DNA from: an uncultured Clostridia bacterium
GTDB lineage: Bacteria > Bacillota > Clostridia > Oscillospirales > Acutalibacteraceae
Length of the DNA: 64,000 bases
NCBI GenBank assembly: GCA_904420155.1
Contig: CAJFUH010000003.1
Location: forward strand, 1 to 64,000
Direction: 5' to 3'
The notes under the pieces were generated by a model. That model was not told the origin of the DNA. It did not search any database and saw nothing but the letters and a program-made list of their open reading frames with translations. Made by a program: the position numbers and the translations under genes. Within the stretch, counting starts at the first letter, position 1, and every line of letters starts with the position of its first letter. This document shows positions 34,780 to 43,859 of the stretch, piece after piece.

Positions 34780-35226
34780 TTATCGGGACTGATTTCCCCC
34801 ACGGCGGGAAAATCCTCCCCGTTTATTTTCGGTCACTCGCTTCAAATCAGACATTTTCTCATCACTTGTCTGTTTAAAACGGGACATCATATCCTCAAAG
34901 CTGGCTGGTTCGCTGTTGTTTCTCCGTGACTGCCACTCAAAATTGCCCGGTCTCGCCGGACGAGGGGCACGATGATTAGACGTGCGTTCCATTTCCATTG
35001 CCTTTTTCATGGAAAGGCTGACTTTACCATCCTCTCCAATATTGAGAATCTTTACCTTGACTGTCTGGTTTTCCGTTACAAAATCCCGGATTTCTTTTAC
35101 AAACGTCGGTGCAACCTCCGAAATATGTACCATTCCCGTTTTTCCTCCGGGAAGCTCGACAAATGCGCCAAACTTGGTAATTCCAGTCACTTTGCCTTCC
35201 AGAACCATTCCTACCTCAAGCTGCAT
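34780..35226 (-). CDS. yabR: S1-domain RNA-binding protein (YabR-like)
   Basis: The 148-residue protein has one S1 domain (VGMVLEGKVTGITKFGAFVE, TGMVHISEVAP, VKVKILNIGEDGKVSLSMKK). A basic, Arg/Asn/Gly-rich tail ending RGGFSRRGGNQSR follows. In Bacillus yabR follows divIC, and so does this gene, which supports the orthology. It probably binds ribosomes or mRNA. Confidence 0.85.
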   Translation of the reverse strand: MQLEVGMVLEGKVTGITKFGAFVELPGGKTGMVHISEVAPTFVKEIRDFVTENQTVKVKILNIGEDGKVSLSMKKAMEMERTSNHRAPRPARPGNFEWQSRRNNSEPASFEDMMSRFKQTSDEKMSDLKRVTENKRGGFSRRGGNQSR

Positions 35227-35260
35227 ACAGTAACAATTTCCTCCTTAGCTCCTGAAGCTT

Positions 35261-35566
35261 TTAGTTGCCAGCTATATTAATAAAAACACGTTCGCCGGGA
35301 TATGTCAAATTCAGATTTCCCTCGCGCGCTGCGCGCTCGATATAATCTTTCACTTCTTCATCATCCGAATCCAATACGCGTTTTATATCTGTGTTTTTGA
35401 TTTCCACAATTTCAATCTGTTGATTAAGAGCTTCCAACTCTTGCTCTTTTGCGCGGATCTGTACCTGCTGGTTGACCAATGACACCGCAACATACGCCAC
35501 AAGGGCCAATACTGCTAAACGAAAGAAGATATGCTTTTTTGATTTTTTACGTTTAATAACTCTCAT
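35261..35566 (-). CDS. divIC: Septum formation initiator (DivIC/FtsB family)
   Basis: The 101-residue bitopic protein has a basic N-terminus, one membrane helix (FFRLAVLALVAYVAVSLVN) and a coiled coil (IRAKEQELEALNQQIEIV). A DYIERAAREGNLNLTYPGE end follows. It is part of the divisome with DivIB and FtsL. The start overlaps the yabQ stop by four bases. Confidence 0.9.
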   Translation of the reverse strand: MRVIKRKKSKKHIFFRLAVLALVAYVAVSLVNQQVQIRAKEQELEALNQQIEIVEIKNTDIKRVLDSDDEEVKDYIERAAREGNLNLTYPGERVFINIAGN

Positions 35567-36105
35567 GCTCTCTTCTTCCTTTTTGTTTTTTTCTGATTTT
35601 TCCCAGCCACACGCTTATCTGCATTATACACTACTTTGCCCCGTTGTTTCAAGCGTATTTTTGATTTCGCTACACTTTTTTTTATAAAACAAAAAAAAGA
35701 ACATACCGGACGTCCCATTAGGCCCGCTACTTTTTGAGAGATCCGAAAAGCTGGCCCAAAAAAATGGACGTTCAAAAAGGCTATACTTTTTTCTAAAAGG
35801 GATACGATCCACTTGATCAAACGAAGCGTCACTGCTCCCACTGTCAAATGATACACACACCACCCGATGATCTCGCCCGCTAAGATATAGAATCGGAACT
35901 CCCCTTTGTTAGCAGCAAACGTAAACAAAAAGGTTAACACGCCGCAGCTACCTAAATAGAAAACATCTTGAAAAAAAATATGGCGGCGTTCGCTGGCCGT
36001 AAGAATCCTGATAATCCGGAAGATATCGTAATATGCTCCCAATAGAATTCCAAACAAGCAGGCATACCCAAAAATAATAGGCTGACTGGATAGAGATTGT
36101 TCCAA
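35563..36105 (-). CDS. yabQ: Spore cortex protein YabQ
   Basis: The 180-residue membrane protein shows several hydrophobic segments (IFGYACLFGILLGAYYDIFR, GSCGVLTFLFTFAANKGEFR) and a basic tail ending GKNQKKTKRKKRA. In Bacillus YabQ localises to the outer forespore membrane and is needed for the spore cortex. The start is a TTG with SD AGGAAGTGAG. The neighbours yabP and divIC keep the Bacillus order. Confidence 0.88.
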   Translation of the reverse strand: MEQSLSSQPIIFGYACLFGILLGAYYDIFRIIRILTASERRHIFFQDVFYLGSCGVLTFLFTFAANKGEFRFYILAGEIIGWCVYHLTVGAVTLRLIKWIVSLLEKSIAFLNVHFFGPAFRISQKVAGLMGRPVCSFFCFIKKSVAKSKIRLKQRGKVVYNADKRVAGKNQKKTKRKKRA

Positions 36106-36116
36106 AAGCTCACTTC

Positions 36117-36398
36117 CTATCGGAACAGTTTGGACAAAAAGCCCCCGCTGCTTGCTTGATTCTCTGTGTAGCTCATCGATACAATCTCTCCTTCCAGGGA
36201 GAGTTCCCCTGTCTCTACGCTTAATTTATTGATATGGAGATTTCTTCCTTTGACCGTTAGTTCCCCTAGGTCTGTATAAGCCACTACCGCCTGTTCATCA
36301 AAACTGTCTACATCGGAAACTCCTGTGATGGTCATATTCTTTCTATTTTCTAATATCAAACTATGCGGCATTTTTACCGTCTTTTTTTCCTCTGTCAA
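36117..36398 (-). CDS. yabP: Sporulation protein YabP
   Basis: The YabP domain is clear: MPHSLILENRKNMTITGVSD, then ELTVKGRNLHINKLSVETGE and LSLEGEIVSMSY. I start it at TTG, because GGGAGG falls nine bases upstream while the longer frame would encode that SD; this gives 93 residues. YabP is a small mother-cell protein linked to spore coat and cortex assembly. Confidence 0.88.
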   Translation of the reverse strand: MTEEKKTVKMPHSLILENRKNMTITGVSDVDSFDEQAVVAYTDLGELTVKGRNLHINKLSVETGELSLEGEIVSMSYTENQASSGGFLSKLFR

Positions 36399-36489
36399 AA
36401 TTGCTTCCCTCCCAAACAAGATCATAGTTCATATGTATGACTTGTCTGTCGGTAATATGACATAAGGGAGTATCCGATAAAACAGAATT

Positions 36490-36735
36490 CTATCCTTCTA
36501 ACACTTGATATAAATCGCCGGCCTCTTCTTTTTTAGCGTATTCGTTTACTGCTAGTACCTTTACTCTCATAGTACGGCTGCCCAGTTGTAATTCTAAAAT
36601 ATCTCCCACTTTTACGTCATAAGAAGCGCGGGCTGGTTTGCCGTTTACCAGTACTCTTCCCGCATCACATGCCTCATTGGCAATGGTTCTCCGTTTAATG
36701 ATTCGGGAAATTTTTAAATATTTATCTAAACGCAT
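36490..36735 (-). CDS. yabO: S4-domain RNA-binding protein (YabO/RqcP-like)
   Basis: The 81-residue protein is nearly all S4 domain: RLDKYLKISRIIKRRTIAN, AGRVLVNGKPARASYDVKVG. In Bacillus the homologue acts with RqcH in alanine tailing of stalled nascent chains. The ATG with AGGAGG is used; a seven-codon extension has no SD. It keeps the order HU-yabO-yabP. Confidence 0.9.
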   Translation of the reverse strand: MRLDKYLKISRIIKRRTIANEACDAGRVLVNGKPARASYDVKVGDILELQLGSRTMRVKVLAVNEYAKKEEAGDLYQVLEG

Positions 36736-36791
36736 ATAGGTCCTCCTAAAAAACAAAAAAATAAATCATGAAGAAAATCCTTGCTACCAGG

Positions 36792-36834
36792 AAAAAAGAG
36801 AGCACAGCGAAGAAACTCCCTTCGCCGCGCTCTC
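36792..36834 (-). terminator. Terminator after HU
   Basis: On the minus strand GAGAGC with a GCGAAG inner stem and a T6 tract lie 25 bases after the HU stop. It can separate the highly expressed HU gene from yabO. Confidence 0.85.
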
Positions 36835-36858
36835 AAAACATATGTCAACACAAAACGA

Positions 36859-37134
36859 TTAGTCTTCCACCGCGTTTTTGAACGCCTTACCAACTTTAAA
36901 AGCAGGTACCTTTGACGCCGGAATGGTGATCGGAGAGTTGGTTCTGGGATCGCGTCCCTGTCTCTCGCTGCGGTTGCGTATCTCGAATGTTCCAAAACCA
37001 ACAATCTGTACCTTCTCTTCCAGAGCCACTGTCTCCATAATGGTATCAAGCATTGCATTAACAGCCTTATCAGCGTCCTTTTTGGAAAGCTCTGCCTTTT
37101 CAGCAACAGCCATAATCAATTCTGTTTTGTTCAT
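36859..37134 (-). CDS. hup: HU-type DNA-binding protein
   Basis: The 91-residue HU homologue starts MNKTELIMAVAEKAELSKKD and carries VQIVGFGTFEIRNRSERQGR and FKVGKAFKNAVED, the beta-arm and C-terminal helix. It bends and compacts DNA. It lies between mazG and yabO, where Bacillus has no HU gene. Confidence 0.96.
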   Translation of the reverse strand: MNKTELIMAVAEKAELSKKDADKAVNAMLDTIMETVALEEKVQIVGFGTFEIRNRSERQGRDPRTNSPITIPASKVPAFKVGKAFKNAVED

Positions 37135-37259
37135 GTTAATAAACCTCCGTTATTTTATATTACACGTGGTACTACCTAGATACAGAATTCCTCTATATCT
37201 ATTTCTTATATTCCACAGCAGTTCTACTTTCTTTTTAAAAATAAGACCCGCTGAGAATG

Positions 37260-38054
37260 TCAATTCTGTTTTTTCGCCTTCTCCCAGAGACCATCCAGTT
37301 CCTCCAAGGAGGCTTCTTTCATATCCAATCCCTTTTCTTTTGCCATTTCTTCTACCATAGAAAACCGTTGCACAAATTTATCGCAAGCCTTTGACAATGC
37401 ATGTTCACTATCTACTTTTAAAAATCTTGCCACATTCACAACAGAAAATAACACATCCCCCAGTTCTTCATCCTGGTGTTGAGCATCCTTTTCTCTGATA
37501 GCCTCTTTCAGTTCCTCCAATTCTTCTGAAACTTTGTCTAAGGCACCATCCACATCCGGCCAATCAAAACCTACTTTTGCAGCCTTTTGCTGAATTTTTG
37601 TGCTTCTCATCAAAGAGGGCAGCGCTTTCGATACGCTATCCATGGCTTGGCTCTGCATACGTTGAGACTTGGTACGCATCTTAATGGCATCCCAATTTTT
37701 GAGAACCTCATCACTAGTATGCGCCGTAACATCGGAAAAAATATGGGGATGGCGGATAATTAATTTTTTGCAGATACCGTCTACCACATCTGCATACGTA
37801 AAGGATTGCTTTTCTTCTTCCATTTGCGCATGGAAAACTACCTGGAGCAGGACGTCTCCCAGCTCTTCCTGAAGAAGTTCCCGGTTTTCCGTATCAATCG
37901 CTTCAATCGCTTCATACGTTTCTTCAATGAAATTGGAACGGATGCTCTGATGGGTCTGCTCGCGGTCCCAAGGACATCCCTCCGGGGAACGAAGTATTTT
38001 CATAATATCCAGCAAGTCCTGCATTTCATAGCGGTCTTTTTGATGAAATTCCAC
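37260..38054 (-). CDS. mazG: Nucleoside triphosphate pyrophosphohydrolase
   Basis: The 264-residue protein has two MazG domains: SPEGCPWDREQTHQSIRSN with EELGDVLLQVVFHAQ, and EELGDVLFSVVNVARFLKVD. The second EELGDV set, with its ExxE metal site, is the catalytic one. It hydrolyses NTPs and modified nucleotides to NMPs. The N-terminal tetrapyrrole methylase domain of Bacillus YabN is missing, so this is the short form. Confidence 0.93.
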   Translation of the reverse strand: MEFHQKDRYEMQDLLDIMKILRSPEGCPWDREQTHQSIRSNFIEETYEAIEAIDTENRELLQEELGDVLLQVVFHAQMEEEKQSFTYADVVDGICKKLIIRHPHIFSDVTAHTSDEVLKNWDAIKMRTKSQRMQSQAMDSVSKALPSLMRSTKIQQKAAKVGFDWPDVDGALDKVSEELEELKEAIREKDAQHQDEELGDVLFSVVNVARFLKVDSEHALSKACDKFVQRFSMVEEMAKEKGLDMKEASLEELDGLWEKAKKQN

Positions 38055-38098
38055 AACGCTACTTCCTTTACCTAAAAATACAAAAGCTGGTTTTTATT

Positions 38099-39886
38099 TT
38101 AACCTATCCATCTATGCTTTTCAAGTATTTTCGCAATTTTTTGTCCTTTGGGCAACATCATCACATCATCTTTGGAGATTGCTCTCAGACAAAACAGCGC
38201 TATTACATACACGAGCACTGCAATGCAGAGGGAAATAATGGTGGAAATCCTTCCTCCCAGCACAAATTTGCTCAATAAAGAGTAGGAAACATAGGCAGAT
38301 GCTGCGCAAAGCCCTGCGGCAATGAGAGGTTTCACAAATACAGAAATAAAATTCGGCAGGATATGCGTTTCTTTACATAGGAAATACAGCGCTGAGATGG
38401 AAATAAAAGCATAACACACCAAAGTACCGGTTCCCGCCCCCTGGATATTGATCTCTGGAATACCCACCATCGTATAATTCAGCACCACTTTTATGATAAC
38501 GCCAATGGACATCAGTTTTACAGGCAGATCTACTCGCCCAATGGCCTGCAGCATACTACAAATAGGGGTGTTAATAGCAACAAAAATCCCTGCAAAACCC
38601 AACAAGGACAACACATTTCCTACCACAGTGATATCTGCCTGATTATCGGATTTTAAATAAAGCAACTCTGCGATAGGGTGAGCCATAACGGCTATTCCCA
38701 GCCCCGCGGGAATGGTGATGAGGGTAGTAATCCGAAGGACTGATTCAATACTCTTTTTTATTTTCCGACGGCTTCCCTCTGTCCAGGCTGCGGTAACAGA
38801 AGGCAATGCACTAATGCCAAATACCTGCGTAATAGCGGGAATCAGCATCATCAATGTCATGGCCATAGAATAGCAGCCGTATAAAGTCGTCTGCGCTTTA
38901 TCCACTTTATCCGGTGTAATCACCTCTGGATAAAGTCCTAATAAGATATCTGGCTGAGAACTCATAATATCCGCAATTCTGCGTTGGATCAAAGCGGAAT
39001 CAATAAAGGTTGCAATATTGATTACCAAAGCTCCCAACGCCACGGGAATCGCAATACGGATCAGTGCTTTTACAGTAGCGCGGTTGCTTCTGGGACGGGG
39101 GGAAGTGATCAATTCCTGCCTGGTGATCCCGTCTCCCTTTCTCTTATAACGGAGAAATAAGAATAAGAAACCAAATATGGATCCAACCGTAATGCCTAGG
39201 ATAGCACCGGCAGCGGCAAAGGGAAGCACAGCGTTACTGGCGGCTTCTTCTGATTCGCAGGCGATACCAAACACGGTTTGCGTAGCGGCGTATTGGCTCA
39301 TGCCGATTTGGATGACCGCATAGGAAGCAGTCAAACCCACAATCAATTTGCTGACCGCCTCAATAATCTCGGAAACCGCGATGGGGGTCATGTTGCGCAT
39401 ACCTTCATAATACCCGCGGTAAATCGACATCAAACAGGCAAAAAGAATGGTAGGCGCCAGCACCCAAATTGGATATTTTACGCCGGGAGAGGAAACAAAG
39501 TTGGCGTAAAAGGTAGATCCTATCATCATCAGCAGAAATCCGACGACGCCCAGCAAAGCAAACGTAGGAATCGATACCCGATGAATTTTTCTAACATCCC
39601 GAAATCTCTTGCGGGTTACGCTCTCTGAAACCATCCGGGCAATTGCTACGGGGAATCCTGCCGTTGCTAAAGTAAACAGCGGATTATACAAGTCATACGC
39701 CGCTGTAAAGTACCCCATACCTGTAGTGCCCAAGATACTTGCCAATGGTATTTTAAATAGCGCGCCGATCAGTTTGACGACCGCCATTCCTATGGTTAAA
39801 ATCAAAGCCCCCTGCAGAAAAGAATGATTAACCCTTTTCTCACTTCTTCCGGCCTTTGCTCTTACCTCCATTGCAACACATCCCAT
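38099..39886 (-). CDS. SpoVB-like polysaccharide flippase (MATE/MOP family)
   Basis: The 595-residue protein has about 14 membrane segments, among them FLQGALILTIGMAVVKLIGA and DLYNPLFTLATAGFPVAIAR, which are typical of the SpoVB/YabM lipid-II flippase family. In this position (yabM-like) it may export lipid-linked precursors for spore cortex or cell wall. The start is uncertain: no strong SD precedes the first ATG, and an internal ATG at 39871 is an alternative. Confidence 0.88.
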   Translation of the reverse strand: MGCVAMEVRAKAGRSEKRVNHSFLQGALILTIGMAVVKLIGALFKIPLASILGTTGMGYFTAAYDLYNPLFTLATAGFPVAIARMVSESVTRKRFRDVRKIHRVSIPTFALLGVVGFLLMMIGSTFYANFVSSPGVKYPIWVLAPTILFACLMSIYRGYYEGMRNMTPIAVSEIIEAVSKLIVGLTASYAVIQIGMSQYAATQTVFGIACESEEAASNAVLPFAAAGAILGITVGSIFGFLFLFLRYKRKGDGITRQELITSPRPRSNRATVKALIRIAIPVALGALVINIATFIDSALIQRRIADIMSSQPDILLGLYPEVITPDKVDKAQTTLYGCYSMAMTLMMLIPAITQVFGISALPSVTAAWTEGSRRKIKKSIESVLRITTLITIPAGLGIAVMAHPIAELLYLKSDNQADITVVGNVLSLLGFAGIFVAINTPICSMLQAIGRVDLPVKLMSIGVIIKVVLNYTMVGIPEINIQGAGTGTLVCYAFISISALYFLCKETHILPNFISVFVKPLIAAGLCAASAYVSYSLLSKFVLGGRISTIISLCIAVLVYVIALFCLRAISKDDVMMLPKGQKIAKILEKHRWIG

Positions 39887-40058
39887 CCATTTTTTCGATT
39901 GCGTCTGGTTTATTATATTACTCTATTCCCATTCATATGTACAGGTTTTCCGTCACTTTTTCCTGAAAATGTTATGATTCCACGAAGTTTATCAAAAATC
40001 TTCGGAACATTCTTGGTGATATTTCTATTGGGGAATCTCAATTATTTTGTATAACAAA

Positions 40059-40084
40059 GAAGAGGGGCCTTTTCTCCCCTCTTC
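40059..40084 (-). terminator. Terminator after the zinc-ribbon gene
   Basis: GAAGAGGGG and CCCCTCTTC form a 9-bp stem with an 8-base loop, followed by TTTG on the minus strand, 20 bases after the stop. Confidence 0.7.
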
Positions 40085-40103
40085 CTCTTTCATGGCTACC
40101 AAA

Positions 40104-40595
40104 TTAGGATTTATCCTCCTGCTCTTCCGTTTCATCCTCTTGGGCAGAAGAAACCGGTTCCTGCACCGGCTCGTCAGCCTCTTGAGACGCAGATGACTGT
40201 GCAGGCTCCTCGTGGGCTGGTTCCGCCTTGGTTTCTTCTATCAGTTTTGCCCCGCAACGGCTACAATAGACCGCCTCTTGGGTATTCTCATATCCACAGC
40301 TTTTACATTTAATTCGGTTTCTAGCAATAGCGATCTGATCGTTAACTTCGTCCAGCTGCTGATACAGGTCGTCAATTGCAGCGACACATTCCTCTACCAA
40401 ATCCGCAGAAGAATTTTCTGTCTTCTGTGCATCGTAGACAATCCGCCCCAATGATTCAAAGCGCTTGGAAATCTCATTGTTGAGATCTGCCGCATTGAGC
40501 CTCAGTTTGGAAATATCCACAATCTGGCCTGCTTTTTGGCCCACAGCATTTACCGCCGCTCTGGCGTTGTAAACAACGTCCTCCAACAATCCCAT
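40104..40595 (-). CDS. Zinc-ribbon protein of unknown function
   Basis: The 163-residue protein has an N-terminal helical part (YNARAAVNAVGQKAGQIVD, ISKRFESLGRIVYDA) and a zinc ribbon (CKSCGYEN...YCSRCGAKL, residues about 98-120). An acidic Glu/Pro/Ser tail follows. The ribbon-plus-acidic tail design is common in Clostridia and has no assigned role. SD AGGAG precedes the ATG. It is monocistronic. Confidence 0.7.
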   Translation of the reverse strand: MGLLEDVVYNARAAVNAVGQKAGQIVDISKLRLNAADLNNEISKRFESLGRIVYDAQKTENSSADLVEECVAAIDDLYQQLDEVNDQIAIARNRIKCKSCGYENTQEAVYCSRCGAKLIEETKAEPAHEEPAQSSASQEADEPVQEPVSSAQEDETEEQEDKS

Positions 40596-40760
40596 GAAAA
40601 ATCACTCCTATCTTAAATAGATCCCTATTACCAACTTTATTCTCAAAATATCCTATCTCTGGGATATTTTGATTATAACACGTCTCCAAAAGACATACAA
40701 CCAAAAGGCTGTGACCCAATTATAAAATCTTTGTTAACAAGACTTTTTCCCTCAATCTTC

Positions 40761-41705
40761 TCAATCCTTCCCGATAAATTCCCGCAAAAGAGAGGTAGAA
40801 GGAACTCGTTCCGGGGCAATGGGGACAAAAGAATTTAATCCTCTAATCAAACGCTGCGCATAAGGGAACTCCTTATGGTCCTCAGGAATCTCTTTTAACA
40901 ACGGCAATGCAACCGAAAGAAAAACACAAGGTTCGTAGATGTGGATGGAATTGATCGTGTAATCGCTGGAATGCTGGAAAGGATGGATATATAAATCTTC
41001 TCCCCGACATACATTGTCCCACATAGAAATCATACGTACCGGATCCACGCCACGATATCGATAATCCCTTGTCAACCGCCGGATAAACCGCAGATCCCTT
41101 GGTTCCAATATCGTTTGATGTTGTCCTGCCTCAATGCCCTGTTTTACGCTCAAATATAACTTTACCAATCCTTGAGAGGGTAGATTCTGTGCAATCGCTG
41201 GATTCAGGGCATGGATTCCCTCTACAATGGCGATTCCATTTTTCCCTAACTCTACTTTCGTTCGATGAGGAAAAGGCTTGCCTGTGACAAAATCAAAATT
41301 GGGTTTTTCACAGCTTCCTTGCTGGAGCAACCCCAAAAGGCAACGATGGATCTCCTCCAGATCCAAAGCATGGACGGATTCATAGTCATATTCGCCATTA
41401 GGCAACCGTGGCGTCTGTGGAATTCCTAAATAAAAATCATCCAAGGAAACAATGGTGGTATCTGTCCCCCATTTCTGTAACTGATCCCTCAGCATGTGGG
41501 CAGTCGTTGTCTTCCCACTGCCCGAAGGACCCGCCAACAGAACTACCTTGCAATGACCTTGTAATTCTCCTGCAATCCCCTGGATCTGTTCTTGATAACA
41601 AGCTTCCATTTTATCCACAAAGTCCTGCGGGTTTTTCTGAGCGCTCTCATTGATTTGTTCTAAATGATAAGAAAATTTATAATACATATTTCCCAGGTAA
41701 GTCAT
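40761..41705 (-). CDS. Nucleoside/uridine kinase-like P-loop protein
   Basis: The 314-residue protein has the P-loop LLAGPSGSGKTTTAHMLRDQ near residue 55, the VSLDDFYLG segment and a substrate block GIAIVEGIHALNPAIA. It resembles uridine kinase and phosphoribulokinase family enzymes, but with a longer N-terminus. The ATG at MTYLGN is taken, behind AGGTGA. Its real substrate is unknown. It is divergent from the 1-phosphofructokinase-like gene. Confidence 0.82.
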   Translation of the reverse strand: MTYLGNMYYKFSYHLEQINESAQKNPQDFVDKMEACYQEQIQGIAGELQGHCKVVLLAGPSGSGKTTTAHMLRDQLQKWGTDTTIVSLDDFYLGIPQTPRLPNGEYDYESVHALDLEEIHRCLLGLLQQGSCEKPNFDFVTGKPFPHRTKVELGKNGIAIVEGIHALNPAIAQNLPSQGLVKLYLSVKQGIEAGQHQTILEPRDLRFIRRLTRDYRYRGVDPVRMISMWDNVCRGEDLYIHPFQHSSDYTINSIHIYEPCVFLSVALPLLKEIPEDHKEFPYAQRLIRGLNSFVPIAPERVPSTSLLREFIGKD

Positions 41706-41945
41706 AAACAATCACCTGCTTTCTTTCAGTGTAAAATCAATTTCCTTTACAAAGGAAAACATTCCTTACCTATATATTCCTTATTTGCGTTTTCTATTCC
41801 TGGTAATATAATAACATATTTCTCACGGATAAACCATCCGGAAAAAACAAGAGATCCTTGGATTTGGTTTTAGTTTAAATCTATCTGTTATCATTGTCAA
41901 ATGCTCCCTGCTTAATCATAGTGATCAAAAATCTCTTATTAAGGA

Positions 41946-41975
41946 TTGATTTTCAATTTTTCATAATGTTATGAT
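41946..41975 (+). promoter_or_regulatory. Promoter for the 1-phosphofructokinase-like gene
   Basis: TTGATT and TATGAT are 18 bases apart. The rest of the 41706-42056 gap between divergent genes shows no operator or ORF I can support. Confidence 0.5.
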
Positions 41976-42056
41976 AAGAGGAAAAATAGGGTACAGGTTT
42001 AGCGTGTCCCTTTTGGAAATTTAAAATCTTGTTTAAAAATGGAGGAAACCGGCACT

Positions 42057-42968
42057 ATGATTTATACAGTGACTTTCAACCCTTCTTTAGATCATACGAT
42101 TTGGGTAGATCCGTTAACCTTAGGAGAAGTCAACCGAACGCAGAAAGAACAGATCTATCCGGGAGGCAAGGGAATCAATGTCTCTATAGTTCTCCAAAAC
42201 TTAGGGATGGAAAGCACAATGTTAGGCTTTCAGGCCGGATTTACCGGAGCTGCATTAGAAACCATGCTGCAAGAATACGGATGTCAAGCCCATTTCATCC
42301 CTGTCGCAGGATATACGCGCATCAACGTAAAAATCAAAAGCCAATCCGAAACCGATATCAACGGCCAAGGGCCGGAAATCCCTGAAGATGCCCAACGGCA
42401 GCTTTTTTCTCAATTGGACGGCCTCCGGCAAGGGGATATTTTGGTATTGGCTGGATCCATCCCTCATACGCTACCAGAAGATATCTATGAGCGGATTTGT
42501 AGGCAGTTACAGGGGCGGGGCGTCCTTTTTGTCGTAGATGCTACGGGGAGACTTTTATGGAATGTCCTTCCTTACCATCCTTTTCTCATAAAGCCAAATC
42601 ACATGGAGCTTGGCGAATTATTTGGAAAACAATTGCAAACCCCAGAGCAAATCATCCATTATGCCAAGCTGCTGCAAAAAGAAGGGGCGCAAAATGTCTT
42701 GGTTTCCCGGGGAGGAGAAGGGGCTATTTTGTTAACGGACGATGGATCTATTTTTCAAAGCCCTTCTCCAAAGGGAACGCTAGTCAATGCGGTAGGCGCC
42801 GGAGACAGCATGGTTGCCGGGTTCCTATATGGCTATTTGCGCCAGGGCAGTTATGCGCAGGGATTCCATATGGGATTATGCGCGGGCAGCGCCACTGCAT
42901 TTCATCCTTGGCTTGCCACAAAAGAACAGATAGAAGAGGTTGCCGGCCGCTTTCCTCTGGCCTGGTAG
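42057..42968 (+). CDS. 1-phosphofructokinase family kinase
   Basis: The 303-residue PfkB-family kinase starts TVTFNPSLDHTIWVD. It has GGKGINVSIVLQNLGM (sugar-binding glycines), VLAGSIPHTLPED and the catalytic NAVGAGDSMVAGF motif with Asp as base. The subfamily is FruK/LacC, so fructose-1-phosphate or tagatose-6-phosphate is the likely substrate. No fructose PTS is nearby. ATG chosen with GGAGG upstream; the more upstream ATG is part of that SD. Confidence 0.9.
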   Translation: MIYTVTFNPSLDHTIWVDPLTLGEVNRTQKEQIYPGGKGINVSIVLQNLGMESTMLGFQAGFTGAALETMLQEYGCQAHFIPVAGYTRINVKIKSQSETDINGQGPEIPEDAQRQLFSQLDGLRQGDILVLAGSIPHTLPEDIYERICRQLQGRGVLFVVDATGRLLWNVLPYHPFLIKPNHMELGELFGKQLQTPEQIIHYAKLLQKEGAQNVLVSRGGEGAILLTDDGSIFQSPSPKGTLVNAVGAGDSMVAGFLYGYLRQGSYAQGFHMGLCAGSATAFHPWLATKEQIEEVAGRFPLAW

Positions 42969-42993
42969 CCCTTTGAAAACAAAAATTGACTAA

Positions 42994-43032
42994 GAAAGAG
43001 ATGACGGCCCTCAACGGGCTGTCATCTCTTTC
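42994..43032. terminator. Bidirectional terminator
   Basis: GAAAGAGATGACGGCCC and its complement (one G-T pair, 5-base loop) lie between convergent genes. Confidence 0.85.
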
Positions 43033-43061
43033 TTGCATTTCATCACGATACATCTGAATTT

Positions 43062-43628
43062 TTAAAGGAGCCCATAATACATCAAAATTCCATTATAAAT
43101 ACCGCGGGCAAATCCTTCAGGATCATGGGTTAGTAAATAGACGTCATTGAGATTGGTAAGAAATCCCATCTCCACTAGTACGGCGGGCATCTTAGTCGCC
43201 CGTAACACATATAGGCTTGGGCGGGCGAATACCCCTCTGTTTTCCATTCCCATCCGATAGTTTAAACCATCTAGAATCAGTTCCCCCATCCGATAAGCTG
43301 GACTGGAAAGGCTATATACATAAGCCTCGCTGCCGCTGGCCTCCGTATTGCTGCTAGCATTGCAGTGTAAACTGATAAAGTAATCCGCTCCCCAATCATT
43401 TGCCATAGTAGCCCGGGCTTGCAGACTGGTGGCATTGCTGGTGCCCAACTGCTCCGTAGGGCTATTGCGGGAAAGCCTTACCTCAAAATTAGGATTTGCT
43501 CTTAATAGGTTTCCCAGGCGCACTCCCACATCATATGTGACATCCTGTTCCCTTACTCCATTAGCCTCTGCACCAGAATTTGGGTTCTGTGGGTTATGCC
43601 CCTGATCTATAAAGATTTTGATTGCCAT
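43062..43628 (-). CDS. N-acetylmuramoyl-L-alanine amidase (Amidase_3)
   Basis: The 188-residue zinc enzyme has FIDQGHNPQNPNSGAEANG (first His and Glu), ISLHCNAS (second His) and VLVEMGFLTN (catalytic Glu). It cleaves the MurNAc-Ala bond in peptidoglycan. There is no signal peptide after the chosen ATG (SD AGGAGGG), so it may be released by lysis or act in the mother cell. It resembles CwlD-type enzymes, but the link to sporulation is only suggested. Confidence 0.92.
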   Translation of the reverse strand: MAIKIFIDQGHNPQNPNSGAEANGVREQDVTYDVGVRLGNLLRANPNFEVRLSRNSPTEQLGTSNATSLQARATMANDWGADYFISLHCNASSNTEASGSEAYVYSLSSPAYRMGELILDGLNYRMGMENRGVFARPSLYVLRATKMPAVLVEMGFLTNLNDVYLLTHDPEGFARGIYNGILMYYGLL

Positions 43629-43790
43629 ACCATTCCCTCCTTTTCTGAAATATTCCATTATATGAAAAGGAAGAGAAGATGGGGACAAAATTTAGCTTTC
43701 GAGATCCGGCATCTAATAATAAAAACTTGTCTTTACGAAATGATCTTTTAAGAGGAATAGAAATATCAGCGGATCTCTGCCTCTCCTTTC

Positions 43791-43814
43791 CTCGAAAAGG
43801 AGAGACCTAACATA
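43791..43814. repeat. Short perfect hairpin upstream of the amidase
   Basis: CTCTCCTTT and its near-perfect complement with a short loop stand in the 231-base gap between hemZ and the amidase. No T-run follows on either strand, so it may be an operator or mRNA structure rather than a terminator. Confidence 0.4.
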
Positions 43815-43859
43815 AGATTTCACTGAAAAGTTAAATAGCTTTACAAAGGTTAACGAAAA

